Shown: positions 26,910 through 36,291 of the stretch, piece after piece | Position numbering within the stretch: position 1 is the stretch's first letter | Layout: each line of letters opens with the position of its first letter | Notes under the pieces: model-generated | The model's database searches: none | What the model was told of the DNA's origin: nothing | Seen by the model: only the letters and a program-made list of their open reading frames with translations | Made by a program: the position numbers and the translations under genes | Origin: Planctomycetaceae bacterium | Lineage (GTDB): Bacteria; Planctomycetota; Planctomycetia; Planctomycetales; Planctomycetaceae | Assembly (NCBI GenBank): GCA_041398785.1 | Contig: JAWKUA010000003.1 | Coordinates: 124,001 to 188,000, forward strand | Length of the DNA: 64,000 nt | Direction of reading: 5' to 3'

Positions 26910-28022
26910 TTAACGATCCTGCGAAAGAGGCATGATCACGTAGGTATACGCATCGTCGACACGAAACACGGCCGCGTGCTCACTGCTGGTGAGCTGTAAT
27001 TCCACCAGAGATTCCGGACTGAGCACCTTGAGAAAATCGGCCACGTAGCGAGGGTCGAAGGTAATTTTGATCGGTTCGTGATCGTATTCGATCGGCAGCT
27101 CGACGCGCGACTCACCCACGTCCTGAGCACGACTGCTGAGCGTCAGGGTGGAGTCCGCGAACGCGAAGTCGACTCCGCGGCTTTCTTCGTCGGTCACAAT
27201 CTGAGCCTGCCGCACCGCCGCATGGAAGGGCCCGGCCGCCATCGGAATCGTCACCGCTCCGCCGGCGGGAATCACATCGCGATACCGGGGAAAACGGCCT
27301 TCAACAAGCCGGCTGTAGATCACGCAGGACCCGGACCGCATCAGAACATCGTTTTCATGGACGGCGATCTCAACGAATTCTGCGTCCGCGTCGACAGATC
27401 GTTCCAGCAGTGACATTGCCCGCGTGGGTACAACGGTTGTCTTTTCAGGCGCTCGGGGATTTCCTTCGGCTTCACAGACTGCGGTCGCCACCGCCAGACG
27501 GCGACTGTCCGTGGCCGCCAGCGTCACTTTGCCATCTTCAAATTCCAGTAACAGGCCGCCCAGAGCATATCGCGTGCTTTCAACATCCGTGGCAAACGAC
27601 GTTCGCCGAATCATCTGACGAAACACAGCCGCCGGAACTTTGAAGTAGTCCGTGTCACCGAATTCCGGGACCGGCGGAAAGTCGCGGGGATCCTCCGACG
27701 ACAGCTTGAATTGAGATGCCGCAGCCTTCAGTGTCAGCGACTGCTCCTCAACCACAACATCAAAACTTTCGTCCTGCAGTTCCCGAAGGATCGACGAAAC
27801 ACGATTCGTCGGAAGCAGCGCTTCGCCCGACGAACTTGTCGTGACTCCAACGACGTTGCAGCGAATCGCGACCTCCTGATCCGTCCCGACAAGTTGCACC
27901 GAACCGCCGTTCAGATGCATATACACATTGCGAAGAACGTCCTTCGGAGTACGAGCCGGAACAGCGGACGCGGCCGTCTGAAACGCCGCTGAAAATCGAG
28001 CACGGTCACAGGTTAATTGCAT
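26910..28022 (-). CDS. dnaN: DNA polymerase III beta subunit (sliding clamp)
   Basis: The homodimeric clamp that tethers DNA polymerase III to DNA. The 370-residue protein has the three-domain repeat of the family: the N-terminal MQLTCDRARFSAAFQTAASAV start, SSEDPRDFPPVPEF at about residue 105, and the conserved C-terminal end VDDAYTYVIMPLSQ, which closes domain III and forms the partner-binding pocket. Length is typical (366 in E. coli). It is transcribed with dciA and gyrB on the minus strand. An 820-base stretch without a gene lies upstream of it. Confidence 0.97.
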   Translation of the reverse strand: MQLTCDRARFSAAFQTAASAVPARTPKDVLRNVYMHLNGGSVQLVGTDQEVAIRCNVVGVTTSSSGEALLPTNRVSSILRELQDESFDVVVEEQSLTLKAAASQFKLSSEDPRDFPPVPEFGDTDYFKVPAAVFRQMIRRTSFATDVESTRYALGGLLLEFEDGKVTLAATDSRRLAVATAVCEAEGNPRAPEKTTVVPTRAMSLLERSVDADAEFVEIAVHENDVLMRSGSCVIYSRLVEGRFPRYRDVIPAGGAVTIPMAAGPFHAAVRQAQIVTDEESRGVDFAFADSTLTLSSRAQDVGESRVELPIEYDHEPIKITFDPRYVADFLKVLSPESLVELQLTSSEHAAVFRVDDAYTYVIMPLSQDR

Positions 28023-28845
28023 TTCTCACCACACGCGGACAAACAACTCAACAGAAGAAACGACCAGTTTTTCTCAGGCAGAAGTGTAGCAGACCATCAC
28101 TTGACATTGTACTTACCCAGGCCCCCGGCGTTTGGGAAATCAGCCTTTTCAAACACGCCGCAACCTGCTTTCCTGAAAGGATTTACAGCAAGCGACCCGA
28201 TACACAGGGAACGAATAAGCAACACCTTCGCGGCAACTTCAGTCGCGAAGCCCAGCACATGCGCCGGCGCACGTGATTCACCACCGGGGAGCGGTTGCGG
28301 GCAGCACGTGGTTGCCAGTGCCCGGCCGGAATCTCCGCGGCGGCAGCGACCGAAAATCGCCAGAACGCTTTCACCGGCGACGGCGGCTCAGACGTTCCTC
28401 ACGCACATCCGGACGCGGTTTTAGCACGGTCGCGCCAAACTGCGTGTCAGACCAGGAACGATGGCCGCGCTTCCGCACGGGCCCTGGTCGCAGGCGTCTT
28501 CTGCTCGAACAAGCAACGTCTTTCGGTGCAGCCACCGATCGCTGCTGTCGTTTCCACGGAATCGGCGATTTCAGGTGAATGGATCGGCGTGATTCACACC
28601 GGTTGACACTGCGGAACCAATCCGTGTCCATCTGTGAAATCTGTGGCAGAAGCTTCCGTCCGCACAAGAGGCGGGTGCCGGCGGTCCGATGGAACCCGAC
28701 GCGATCCCCGGTATCAAGCAGCCAGCGGGTATCGCAGACAGCTCGCTCCAACCCCGCGATCAATGCGCAAAAACAGCAGCCCGGCAGAGCGAAGCTTCCG
28801 CCATGGTCGCAGATCTCCATCTATCCGACTGCGACAGCCCGACCG
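28023..28845. other. Gene-poor region upstream of dnaN
   Basis: About 820 bases without a supported gene. I looked for an origin: no perfect TTATCCACA-type DnaA box was seen by eye, and no AT-rich unwinding stretch stands out. I also looked for RNase P, tmRNA and SRP RNA signatures and found none. Near 28619-28647 the bases read TCCGTGTCCATCTGTGAAAT then CTGTGGC, resembling a widespread non-coding repeat. The region probably also contains the dnaN promoter, which I could not place. Confidence 0.5.
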
Positions 28846-29649
28846 TTAGTCCTCCGGCGAGAACATGGCTGCGTCGACGGACAGTTCGCCCAGATCCAGT
28901 TCGCCACCCTGCAGACCGACTTCCCAAATGCCTCGTTCAAGAGCGATCGACGTGTCACCCTGCGTCAGCGATTTGATGTAACCCGGCCGTTCATGCCAGA
29001 AGCGAAACTGCCACTTCCCGTTTGGAACATTGCGCAGTTCGAATCGGCCTTCCTGGTCGGTTGCCACGGCATACGGATGTTCGGTGACCACAATGTAAGC
29101 CTTCATCCAGGCGTGAATCGAACAGTCGACACGAAGCGGCAGCAGCTCCTCGCGCTGAAAGATCCGTTCCAGCGGCTGATTCTGAGGCACGACGATACTG
29201 AACGGACTATTGCGGCGACCGTACACCGCAACGTTGTGTGAGACCGGGTCGGAATTCGTCGCCTGCAGCACCTGTCCGGTTCGCAAAGTGACGATTCTGG
29301 GCACAAACCGGCAGTCCTCGTTGTTCAGCGTCGCCGGCTGATCCTTCAGCTCCGCGTACGATTCATGCACCGGGACGGCATCGTTTTTCGAATATAGCCA
29401 GATCACGACATTCCGGACGCCGTGACTTGCTCCGTCGACTACCAGTGACTCGTCGACCAGTCCCACTTTCCCGCAGACTTCTTCATCGCGCGTGATTTCC
29501 AGTGGTTCCGGTTCGGGAATTTCGCCGGAAACCACGATGCGGCCCCTGAGTGTGGTCCATTCGTCCGCAATGGCCGCACGACCGGAAACGGCAGTAGTAA
29601 TGGCCCCGACAACAGCAAGGAGTCGAAGCACAAGCGTCGATTGCATCAT
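28846..29649 (-). CDS. Secreted cupredoxin-like protein (methylamine-utilisation type)
   Basis: A 267-residue exported protein with a signal peptide ending near VSGRAAIADE. The central part, about residues 125-195, looks like a plastocyanin-type cupredoxin: TNSDPVSHNVAVYG supplies one histidine, and DCSIHAWMKAYIVV supplies Cys, His and Met in the spacing expected for a type 1 copper site. The last 70 residues (DQEGRFELRNVPNGKWQFRF) resemble the carboxypeptidase-regulatory/beta-sandwich end found in these planctomycete proteins. A role in periplasmic electron transfer is inferred. It lies upstream of the dnaN gap, probably as its own unit, divergent from the ftsW-like gene. Confidence 0.7.
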   Translation of the reverse strand: MMQSTLVLRLLAVVGAITTAVSGRAAIADEWTTLRGRIVVSGEIPEPEPLEITRDEEVCGKVGLVDESLVVDGASHGVRNVVIWLYSKNDAVPVHESYAELKDQPATLNNEDCRFVPRIVTLRTGQVLQATNSDPVSHNVAVYGRRNSPFSIVVPQNQPLERIFQREELLPLRVDCSIHAWMKAYIVVTEHPYAVATDQEGRFELRNVPNGKWQFRFWHERPGYIKSLTQGDTSIALERGIWEVGLQGGELDLGELSVDAAMFSPED

Positions 29650-29803
29650 CAGTTACTCATTGGTTCAGGCGCATGGAACAATCGTCACGACAGCTCCGAA
29701 TCTTACAACCGCTGTGACTGTGAATCGAGCGGCACTTTACGACCGATGACAAATACCGGCACGCTGCGATCGGAATCCCCGTCGCCCGTTGCCGGAACCG
29801 AGC

Positions 29804-30988
29804 ATGACTTCTTCTGTTTCCATGTCCGCCAACACTGCAACGATCGCCGACGAGCGTGACCGGAGCGACATGCGCGGACTGTTCATCGGCCTGATCTGTG
29901 TGCTGCTGGGAGTCGGCGTGCAGATGGTGCAAAGCGCCAGCTTGACATCAATGCCCAGCCGCGCGGACACAGTATTCCTGTCAAAGCACCTGACCTACCT
30001 GCTGACGGCGGTGTGTTGCGGATTCGCGGCGTCGAAGGTTTCCGGCAGTGTGTTGCAGCGACACGCTCAGACTCTGTTCACGGCGCTGTGCGTTTTGCTG
30101 GTGCTGGTGCTGGTGCCGGGGATCGGAACGCAGGTCAACGGAGCACAGCGCTGGCTGAGACTCGGCGGCCTCTCGCTGCAGCCTTCGGAACTGGGCCGCA
30201 TCGTTCTGCCGATTGTCGCCGCATGGCGGTTGACGCGACTGCGAACGAACGGCAGATTCTCGCTGAAAACGGTTCCGTCGACGCTGCTGCCCCTGCTAAT
30301 TGTACTGCCGCTGGTGGTTAAGGAACCGGACCTGGGAGCCACTGTTTTTCTGGCCACTGGCTACGTCGTCGCACTCTTCATCGGCGGCTGGCCGTTGAGA
30401 TACTTCATCGCGTCGTCGGTGCTGGTTGTTCCCGCGGCCGCCTCGCTGCTGATCCTGAAGCCGTATCAGATGCAGCGGATCACCGGTTTCATGGCAGCCT
30501 GGCGAGACCTGTCGCAGGCTCCCTGGCAAATCCGGCAGTCGCTGATGTCACTGGGAGCCGGCGGGCTGGAAGGCACCGGCATCGGAGGCGGCTGGCAAAA
30601 GCTGAGTTACCTTCCTGAAGCCAACACCGACTTCGTGTTCGCGGTCATCGGTGAAGAACTGGGACTCGCCGGCACACTGACCGTCGTCATCATCTGGATC
30701 GGTGTCTTCCTGACCGGTCGCGCGGTCCTGCAGCATCTGAAGCGGGATTCCTTTGAATGGATTCTGGGCTCGACGCTGGTGATTCAACTGGTGCTGCAGG
30801 CGATGGCCAACATCGCCGTCGTCACGGCAATGGTTCCGCCAAAAGGAGTGCCTCACCCGTTCATCAGCTACGGCGGCACCAACCTGCTGGTGAACGTCGT
30901 GGCCGTCGGACTGATCATCGGAATGTCCGGTTCACCGAATTCCGCGGCCCCCGCTGTCCCGTCGCTCGATCCTGCCTCACCCGATTAA
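29804..30988 (+). CDS. FtsW/RodA/SpoVE family peptidoglycan polymerase
   Basis: SEDS-family glycosyltransferase that polymerises lipid II into glycan strands, an integral membrane protein with about ten helices. The family end motif HPFISYGGTNLLVNVVAVG is near residue 345, and the QRWLRLGGLSLQPSELGRI motif near residue 110 is typical of FtsW/RodA. ATG 29804 is chosen; the frame extends five codons to a TTG at 29789. It is 394 residues, normal for FtsW. It stands alone, without ftsI/pbp, mur or mre genes beside it, whereas it usually sits in a division or elongation cluster. FtsW versus RodA cannot be decided by eye. It is convergent with, and overlaps by 12 bases, the next gene. Confidence 0.92.
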   Translation: MTSSVSMSANTATIADERDRSDMRGLFIGLICVLLGVGVQMVQSASLTSMPSRADTVFLSKHLTYLLTAVCCGFAASKVSGSVLQRHAQTLFTALCVLLVLVLVPGIGTQVNGAQRWLRLGGLSLQPSELGRIVLPIVAAWRLTRLRTNGRFSLKTVPSTLLPLLIVLPLVVKEPDLGATVFLATGYVVALFIGGWPLRYFIASSVLVVPAAASLLILKPYQMQRITGFMAAWRDLSQAPWQIRQSLMSLGAGGLEGTGIGGGWQKLSYLPEANTDFVFAVIGEELGLAGTLTVVIIWIGVFLTGRAVLQHLKRDSFEWILGSTLVIQLVLQAMANIAVVTAMVPPKGVPHPFISYGGTNLLVNVVAVGLIIGMSGSPNSAAPAVPSLDPASPD

Positions 30989-31558
30989 CAGGGGAACGAC
31001 GATTCCCGCAGCCAGCAGACCCAGAAACGCAAACAGCACGACCCATGACAAAGCCGACGTCCGGTACTGGATATGCGGAGTCGCTGCGATCACGTCTCGA
31101 TAATGATCGGAAAACACAGTTTGGCCCTTGCTGCTGAATATCAGGTAAAGAATATACGCGCTGACCAGCGTGCCGATTGGAAAGCCGATAAGCCCAACAA
31201 CGGACAACAATACGACGGGAATGCGAGCCCAGCGGCGGAGTCTCCGGAGCCCGAATGCCAGCGCGATAAGCCCGGCACCCAATACAATCAATGCGACAGC
31301 AATCAACGGCAGCAGAGGATCCTGCGGATCGGAGTCTGTGATCGCGGCCGCAGTGGAGAACACTCCAACCACAAACCACGCCAGGCCGCCAAGCAGGTAC
31401 AGCGAACCGATCGACTGCGTCGCGGCTTCGTGCGCAAGATACTTTCGGCGCGTCACCTCGGCAGGACTTCCGCCTTCAAGCGCAACCTCGCCTGCAGCGG
31501 GCGCTGCGTAAGGATTGAATGACTCGTTTCCGCCAACCGGCAGCTCATCGTGGCTCAT
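30977..31558 (-). CDS. NPYAAP-type small membrane protein, unknown
   Basis: A 193-residue protein with four predicted membrane helices (about 52-74, 82-106, 115-140, 168-191). The N-terminal cytoplasmic segment contains NPYAAPAAGE at about residues 15-24. NPYxxP motifs before membrane segments are a recurrent feature of planctomycete membrane proteins, function unknown. It overlaps the end of the ftsW-like gene by 12 bases in the convergent direction. No enzymatic motif is seen. Confidence 0.7.
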   Translation of the reverse strand: MSHDELPVGGNESFNPYAAPAAGEVALEGGSPAEVTRRKYLAHEAATQSIGSLYLLGGLAWFVVGVFSTAAAITDSDPQDPLLPLIAVALIVLGAGLIALAFGLRRLRRWARIPVVLLSVVGLIGFPIGTLVSAYILYLIFSSKGQTVFSDHYRDVIAATPHIQYRTSALSWVVLFAFLGLLAAGIVVPLLIG

Positions 31559-32945
31559 GCAATGATGTCCTCAATCACACTGCCGCCGAACTGACTCAGT
31601 TGTTTGAATCGGCCGCCGTGGAAGTAGGTCAGCTTGTTGTCATCCAGACCCAGCAGCCGAAGCAGCGTGACGTGCAGATCGCGAACATGGTGGACGCATT
31701 CGACAGCTTCGGCTCCGGTTTCGTCCGTCATGCCGACGGTATTGCCTGCGTTGACTCCGCCGCCGGCAAACCAGATCGTCATCGCGTGAGGATTATGGTC
31801 GCGACCATAGGCCGTGCCGCCTCGGACGCCGTTGTCCGGCGAGCGGCCGAATTCACCACACCACACGACCAGCGTGGTATCCAATAAACCTCGTTCCTTC
31901 AGATCCGTCAGCAGTGCCGCAATGGGTTGGTCGACCTGACGAACCAGGTTGCCGTGGGCTCGTTCGATGTAGTCGTGAGAATCCCAGGTGCCGGCATAGG
32001 CCTGGACAAACCGGACATTGTTCTCAACCAGCTTCCGGGCCAAAAGACAGCGGCGTCCGAAGGCGTCTGTCGGCTCCTGGTTGATGCCGTAGTTTCTCAG
32101 AGTTGCAGCGGTTTCATTGCTCATGTTCAGAATGTCGGGCACCTGCATCTGCATTCGAAACGCCAGTTCGTAGGCCTGCATTCGAGCCGCCAGATCTTTG
32201 TGCTGCGGATGTCGTGCGGCGTGCTGTTCGTTCAGCGCCGCCAGCAGGTCCAGATTGGCCCGCTGATGGTCGCGAGTCACTTCCTTCATCGGTGTCAAAT
32301 CCAGGATCGGCGAACCTTTTGGCCGAAGCCCGGTGCCCTGATAGTGAGCGGGCAGAAATCCGTTTCCCCAATTGGACGCGCGCCCTGAGGAAAGGACACT
32401 TCCGGCAATACAATAAATCCCGGCAAATCCTGGTTTTCAGTGCCCAGTCCGTACGTCGTCCACGCACCGATCGCGGGGTCTCCTCCAAAGCGATTGCCGG
32501 TGTTCATCTGATACATGGCAGTCGGATGATTGACGGAATCGACCTGGCAGCCGCGATAAAAGCAAATATCGTCGACGCAGTGCTGCAGATGTTCCCAGTT
32601 TGTGGCGATGTCCGCACCGGACTGCCCCGCCCTGCGAAACTGAAAAGGGCTGCGAACGTAGTACCGCTTGCCGCTTTCCATCGCCGATTTCTGTTCGCCG
32701 CTGCGATGAAATTCCTTCAGGTGCAGTTTTTCAAGTGCCGGTTTCGGGTCGAAGGTATCAATATGCGACGGCCCGCCTTCCATCATCAAAAAGATGCAGC
32801 GCTGTGCTCTTGCCGGAATGTGCTGTGGCTTAGGTGCCAGCGGATCGTCGGCGGACGCTTCGGCCTGAAGCATTGCGTTGAAGGCAACGGTGCCAAGTGA
32901 AGCGCCAAGGCCGAACAGTGATTGACGGCGTGTGAGTGGAGTCAT
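31555..32945 (-). pseudogene. DUF1501 protein, split by a frameshift
   Basis: DUF1501 proteins are exported, alkaline-phosphatase-superfamily-like proteins common in planctomycetes, with unknown substrate. The N-terminal part (32945 to about 32380) has a Tat-like start LTRRQSLFGLGAS and the core GGPSHIDTFDPKP. It then runs into QGARPIGETDF and stops at 32295. The C-terminal frame, read from about 32380 (SNWGNGFLPAHYQGTGLRPK), continues to 31555 with WCGEFGRSPDN and a terminal RLLGLDDNKLTYFHGGR. One missing base in the GCGCGCG run at about 32376-32384 restores a 463-residue protein of normal length. It could be a sequencing error or true inactivation. The partner PSCyt1 gene upstream is broken the same way. 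Confidence 0.85.
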
Positions 32946-34178
32946 GGCAATTAGCTCTCAACGACTGGCGGTTCGCTGTTGAAGTGATGCAGCGGGCAGC
33001 GGCACGCGGCACATATCGATCAGCTTTCTGCCACACAGTGAGTTACCGGGTTTGATTCCGGCGACGGTGTCTCCGGCGATGTTTTGAGTCGTGCTCATAC
33101 AGCACATGCGAACGTCTGACAGCCGTATCAATAAAGATATGTGAACTCGGCACTGTTCATAACGACCAGGCATACTTCGGCGAGACCCCGCAGTTTCGGG
33201 TCGGCGTCCGACGGATGCAGATCGGGAACGAACTCTTCAATGACCTCCAGTGGTTCTGTGAATGTGAATTTCTCACCGGTGTTTTCTTCCACAGCTTCTC
33301 GGACCACTTCCGTGGAAAAAGAAGGCGGATCGAATCTGATGCCGTGATGCCGATCGGTCATTTCCCGCCAGTGCCTCAGACACGCCTGCAGCTCTTCATC
33401 TGTCGGCCTGCGATTCACGGCCAGCCGGAAAACGCGGACGATGGCGGCTTCATCCGAAGGAGACTCGTCAGAAACGCGTTTGGCGAACGCGAGCGCTCGC
33501 GAGAACGCAATGTCGCTGTTGAACATCGCAAACACCTGCGGCGTTACCATAGAGGCGTCACGAGCCTCACACGAAAGGTCCGGCGACGGCGCGTTGAAGA
33601 CCTCCTGAAACGGGTCACGAAGACCTCGCAGCTTCAGCGCGTAGATTGAACGGCGGTGTCGTTGCTGCGGAAGCGGCGATGGCTGCCAGGCTTCCGCAAA
33701 CGTGCCCATCACCATGCGAGGCTGCAGCGCGGCTTCCAGATTCATTTCCGGCCGGATCGGAATTCCGCCGACTTCGCGGTTCAGTTCGCCGCTGACGGCC
33801 AGCATGGAGTCCCGCAGTTCCTCCGCGGTCAGACGGCGCGGCTGGAAGGCGGCGTAGCTTGTTCCATCAGGATCTTTCGCGGAAAGAGCCTCCGGATCCG
33901 GATGTGACGAAGCACGGCGATACGCTCGTGAACTCATGATGATCCGATGAAGGTTTTTGACCGACCAGCCGCCGTCGACAAATCGGCCGGCCAGCCAGTC
34001 AAGCAGCTCCGGATGAGTGGGCTTCTTTCCGGTCGCTCCGAAGTTGTTTGGATTGCCGGCGATTGCGCGTCCAAAGTGCCATTGCCAGACTCGGTTGGCC
34101 ATCACCCGCGCGGTGAGCGGGTTGTCCTTGGAAGCAATCCAGCCGGCAAGCTTCAGACGCCGGCCGGAGATGCTTTCT

Positions 34179-34246
34179 GTACGACGGGACTCTGATCCCG
34201 TCTGCTTTGTCGTGCTGGCTTCGACGGGATTGGAGTCCCGTCGTAC
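34179..34246. repeat. Palindromic repeat inserted in frame in a coding sequence
   Basis: The outer perfect arms are GTACGACGGGACTC at 34179-34192 and GAGTCCCGTCGTAC at 34233-34246. Inside them are two small hairpins with GACGGGA/TCCCGTC arms (34183-34202 and 34223-34242). The two-hairpin, inverted-pair form resembles a REP doublet. It lies inside the frameshifted DUF1553 gene, and its length keeps the frame, adding residues like RRDSNPVEASTTKQTGSESR. Confidence 0.75.
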
Positions 34247-35054
34247 GTTTTCGAGTTCAACAACACTCAGAACACCAGGTTCGACCTGCTGCGACGGCGA
34301 GAACGGGTCACCTCCTGTGAGGATGTACGTCGGTTCGAAATCCTCCGACGTCGCAATGCCGCCGGGAATTCTCAGCGGCGCAGCGACGTTGTTCATGTCC
34401 GGCGTTCGGCCGTTGTACACACTGTGAGCATAGGGCTGGTACCGATCGAACTGCCATGCCAGCCGACTCTGGCCCTTGCGAGCGATCCGTTCCAGCCCAA
34501 AGTCCCGCGGTTCAAAACCAACATGTCGCGGCGGGATCAGCGCGGGATCGACGTGCTGTTGCTGCAGCTGCCGGCGGACTTCATCAAGCGTCGGCGGCAC
34601 ACCTCCGCGGTTCTTCCGAAGTTCCGCGACGGCTTCTTCAAACGGAGTATCATCGCGCTGTTCGTCGGCCAGCCACCGACGCGCGGCGTCAAGAGTACGT
34701 TTGGATTCGACCTGACTCAGAATTTCGTCGTAGAAGTTCTGTCGACGTTTTAGAAATCTCTGTTCATCATGAAACGCGGTGTTCTCTTCCGGTAAAAACT
34801 CGGCATCGCGTTCCGCAAGTTGAGTCGTCGCGAAGTTGGCCTGAAACGAATAGTAATCCTGAGTGGGAACCGGATCGAATTTGTGGTCGTGGCAGCGGCA
34901 ACACTGCAGCATGTGACCCAAAAACACCTGGCCGACGGCATCGGTGACGTCGTCCAGGAAACGCTGACGGGCGACCTTTGGCACTTCCATCCCCGTCAGT
35001 TCCCACGGTCCCATGCGGAGGAAGCCCGCAGCGATGAGAAGTTCGGACGAAGAT

Positions 35055-35155
35055 TGAGGGTCGAGAGTTGAGGGTTGAGAGTTGGGATTCGCTGTGGCGT
35101 CTTTCGGATTGCCGTTCTGAACTCTCGACTCCGGACTCGCAACTCTCAACTCAAC
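35055..35155. repeat. Second in-frame palindromic repeat (GTTGAGAGTTG type)
   Basis: Two nested perfect pairs exist: GTTGAGAGTTG at 35074-35084 with CAACTCTCAAC at 35140-35150, and TCGAGAGTT at 35061-35069 with AACTCTCGA at 35120-35128. The limits are approximate. It sits in the same gene between QIAGDEM and the normal continuation SSSELLIAAGFLRMG, encoding low-complexity Ser/Pro/Asn-rich residues without breaking the frame. Confidence 0.65.
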
Positions 35156-36291
35156 CATTTCGTCACCGGCGATCTGTTCCCTGACGAATTGATCGTAGGG
35201 CTTATCGCTATTGAAGGACCGCACAACATAGTCGCGATAGCGCCACGCGTTACCTCGTTCGTAGTCATTCGCGAACCCGGAGGAATCTGCATAGCGAACA
35301 ACGTCCAGCCAGTGCTGACCCCACTGCTCACCATAATGAGGCGACGCCAGCAGACGTTCAACAACCTTCGAAAACGCTTCTTCGTCGGGTGCCGGATCGT
35401 TCGTGAAGGCATCGACTTCATCCGGCGTCGGCGGCAGTCCGATCAGATCGAAGGTCGCGCGCCGAATGAGCGTCGTGCGGTCGGCTGGCGGAGCGGCCTG
35501 CAGTCCGAGTTCAGACAGACGGTCGTCAATCAGCACATCGATCGGATTCTGACCGTGCTTCGTCAGCCTTCCGTCTTCGTCCTTCCAGAGCGGATGGTAG
35601 GCCCACAGGTCTTTCGGATCATAGCGTCGATTCGTCCAGTCAGGAGACAGGCCGCCACTGGTCGCAACGGTGACTCCTTCCGTGTTTTTCCACGATCGGG
35701 CGTGCCTCTCAGCAACTCCGCGATACGTTCTTCCCGCGGGCCACGGCGCTGAGCGTCGATCCACTGTTTCAGAAGGGAAACCTGTTCCGTGGTCAGGGCG
35801 TCATTTTCCTTCGGCGGCATCGGTGAATAGATGTCGCTTTCCCGCGTGACCGCCAGATACAGAGGACTTCGAGCGGCGTCGCCTTGAACGACGGCGGCGT
35901 TACCGCTGTCTCCGCCCATCTTCAGACCGGCCGGCGAGCGACTGTCGAAGCCACCGCGCACGTCATCGGCGTCGTCTCCGTGGCAGGAGTTGCACTTCTC
36001 CTTCAGCAGCGGCAGCACTCGGCGAACGAACAGTTCTTCAGCACGCTCGGCCGCCGGATCAACAGCGTCGTCCGCGCGAACCGTTCCAGGTGGCGATGCC
36101 GGACACAGGACGGCCAACAGACACACAGAAATCGCATGTCGAACAAACGGTGACATTTCGTTCGAGCCTTCTACAGAACTGCGGGCACGTGCAATTCTGC
36201 ATTCTATGGCGGCTCGTGCGACGATGCATCTCTTTGCCAGTACAGACGCGCCAAGTCCCGCAACGACATGCAATCGCCGCGAGATCTGACG

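Larger units (their letters stand above)
33128..36156 (-). pseudogene. PSCyt1-DUF1549-DUF1553 protein, frameshifted and carrying repeats
   Basis: Secreted planctomycete protein with an N-terminal cytochrome-c-like PSCyt1 domain (haem motif CNSCHG, starting from ATG 36156 after a signal peptide), then DUF1549 and DUF1553. The first frame ends at 35563. The rest, SAPWPAGRTYRGVAERHARS onward, lies in another frame that is open from 35764 to 33128. One extra base at about 35750-35757 would rejoin them (QWIDA-SAPWP), giving about 1009 residues. DUF1549 carries LIGLPPTPDEVDAF, and DUF1553 ends at the normal tail SAEFTYLY. Two segments absent from relatives, at about 35055-35155 and 34179-34246, are encoded by palindromic repeats inserted in frame. 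Relatives are usually paired with DUF1501, as here. Confidence 0.85.

Noticed and set aside
28023..28845. Chromosome origin with DnaA boxes
   Set aside because: No convincing TTATCCACA-type boxes or AT-rich element found by eye; kept only as a hypothesis.
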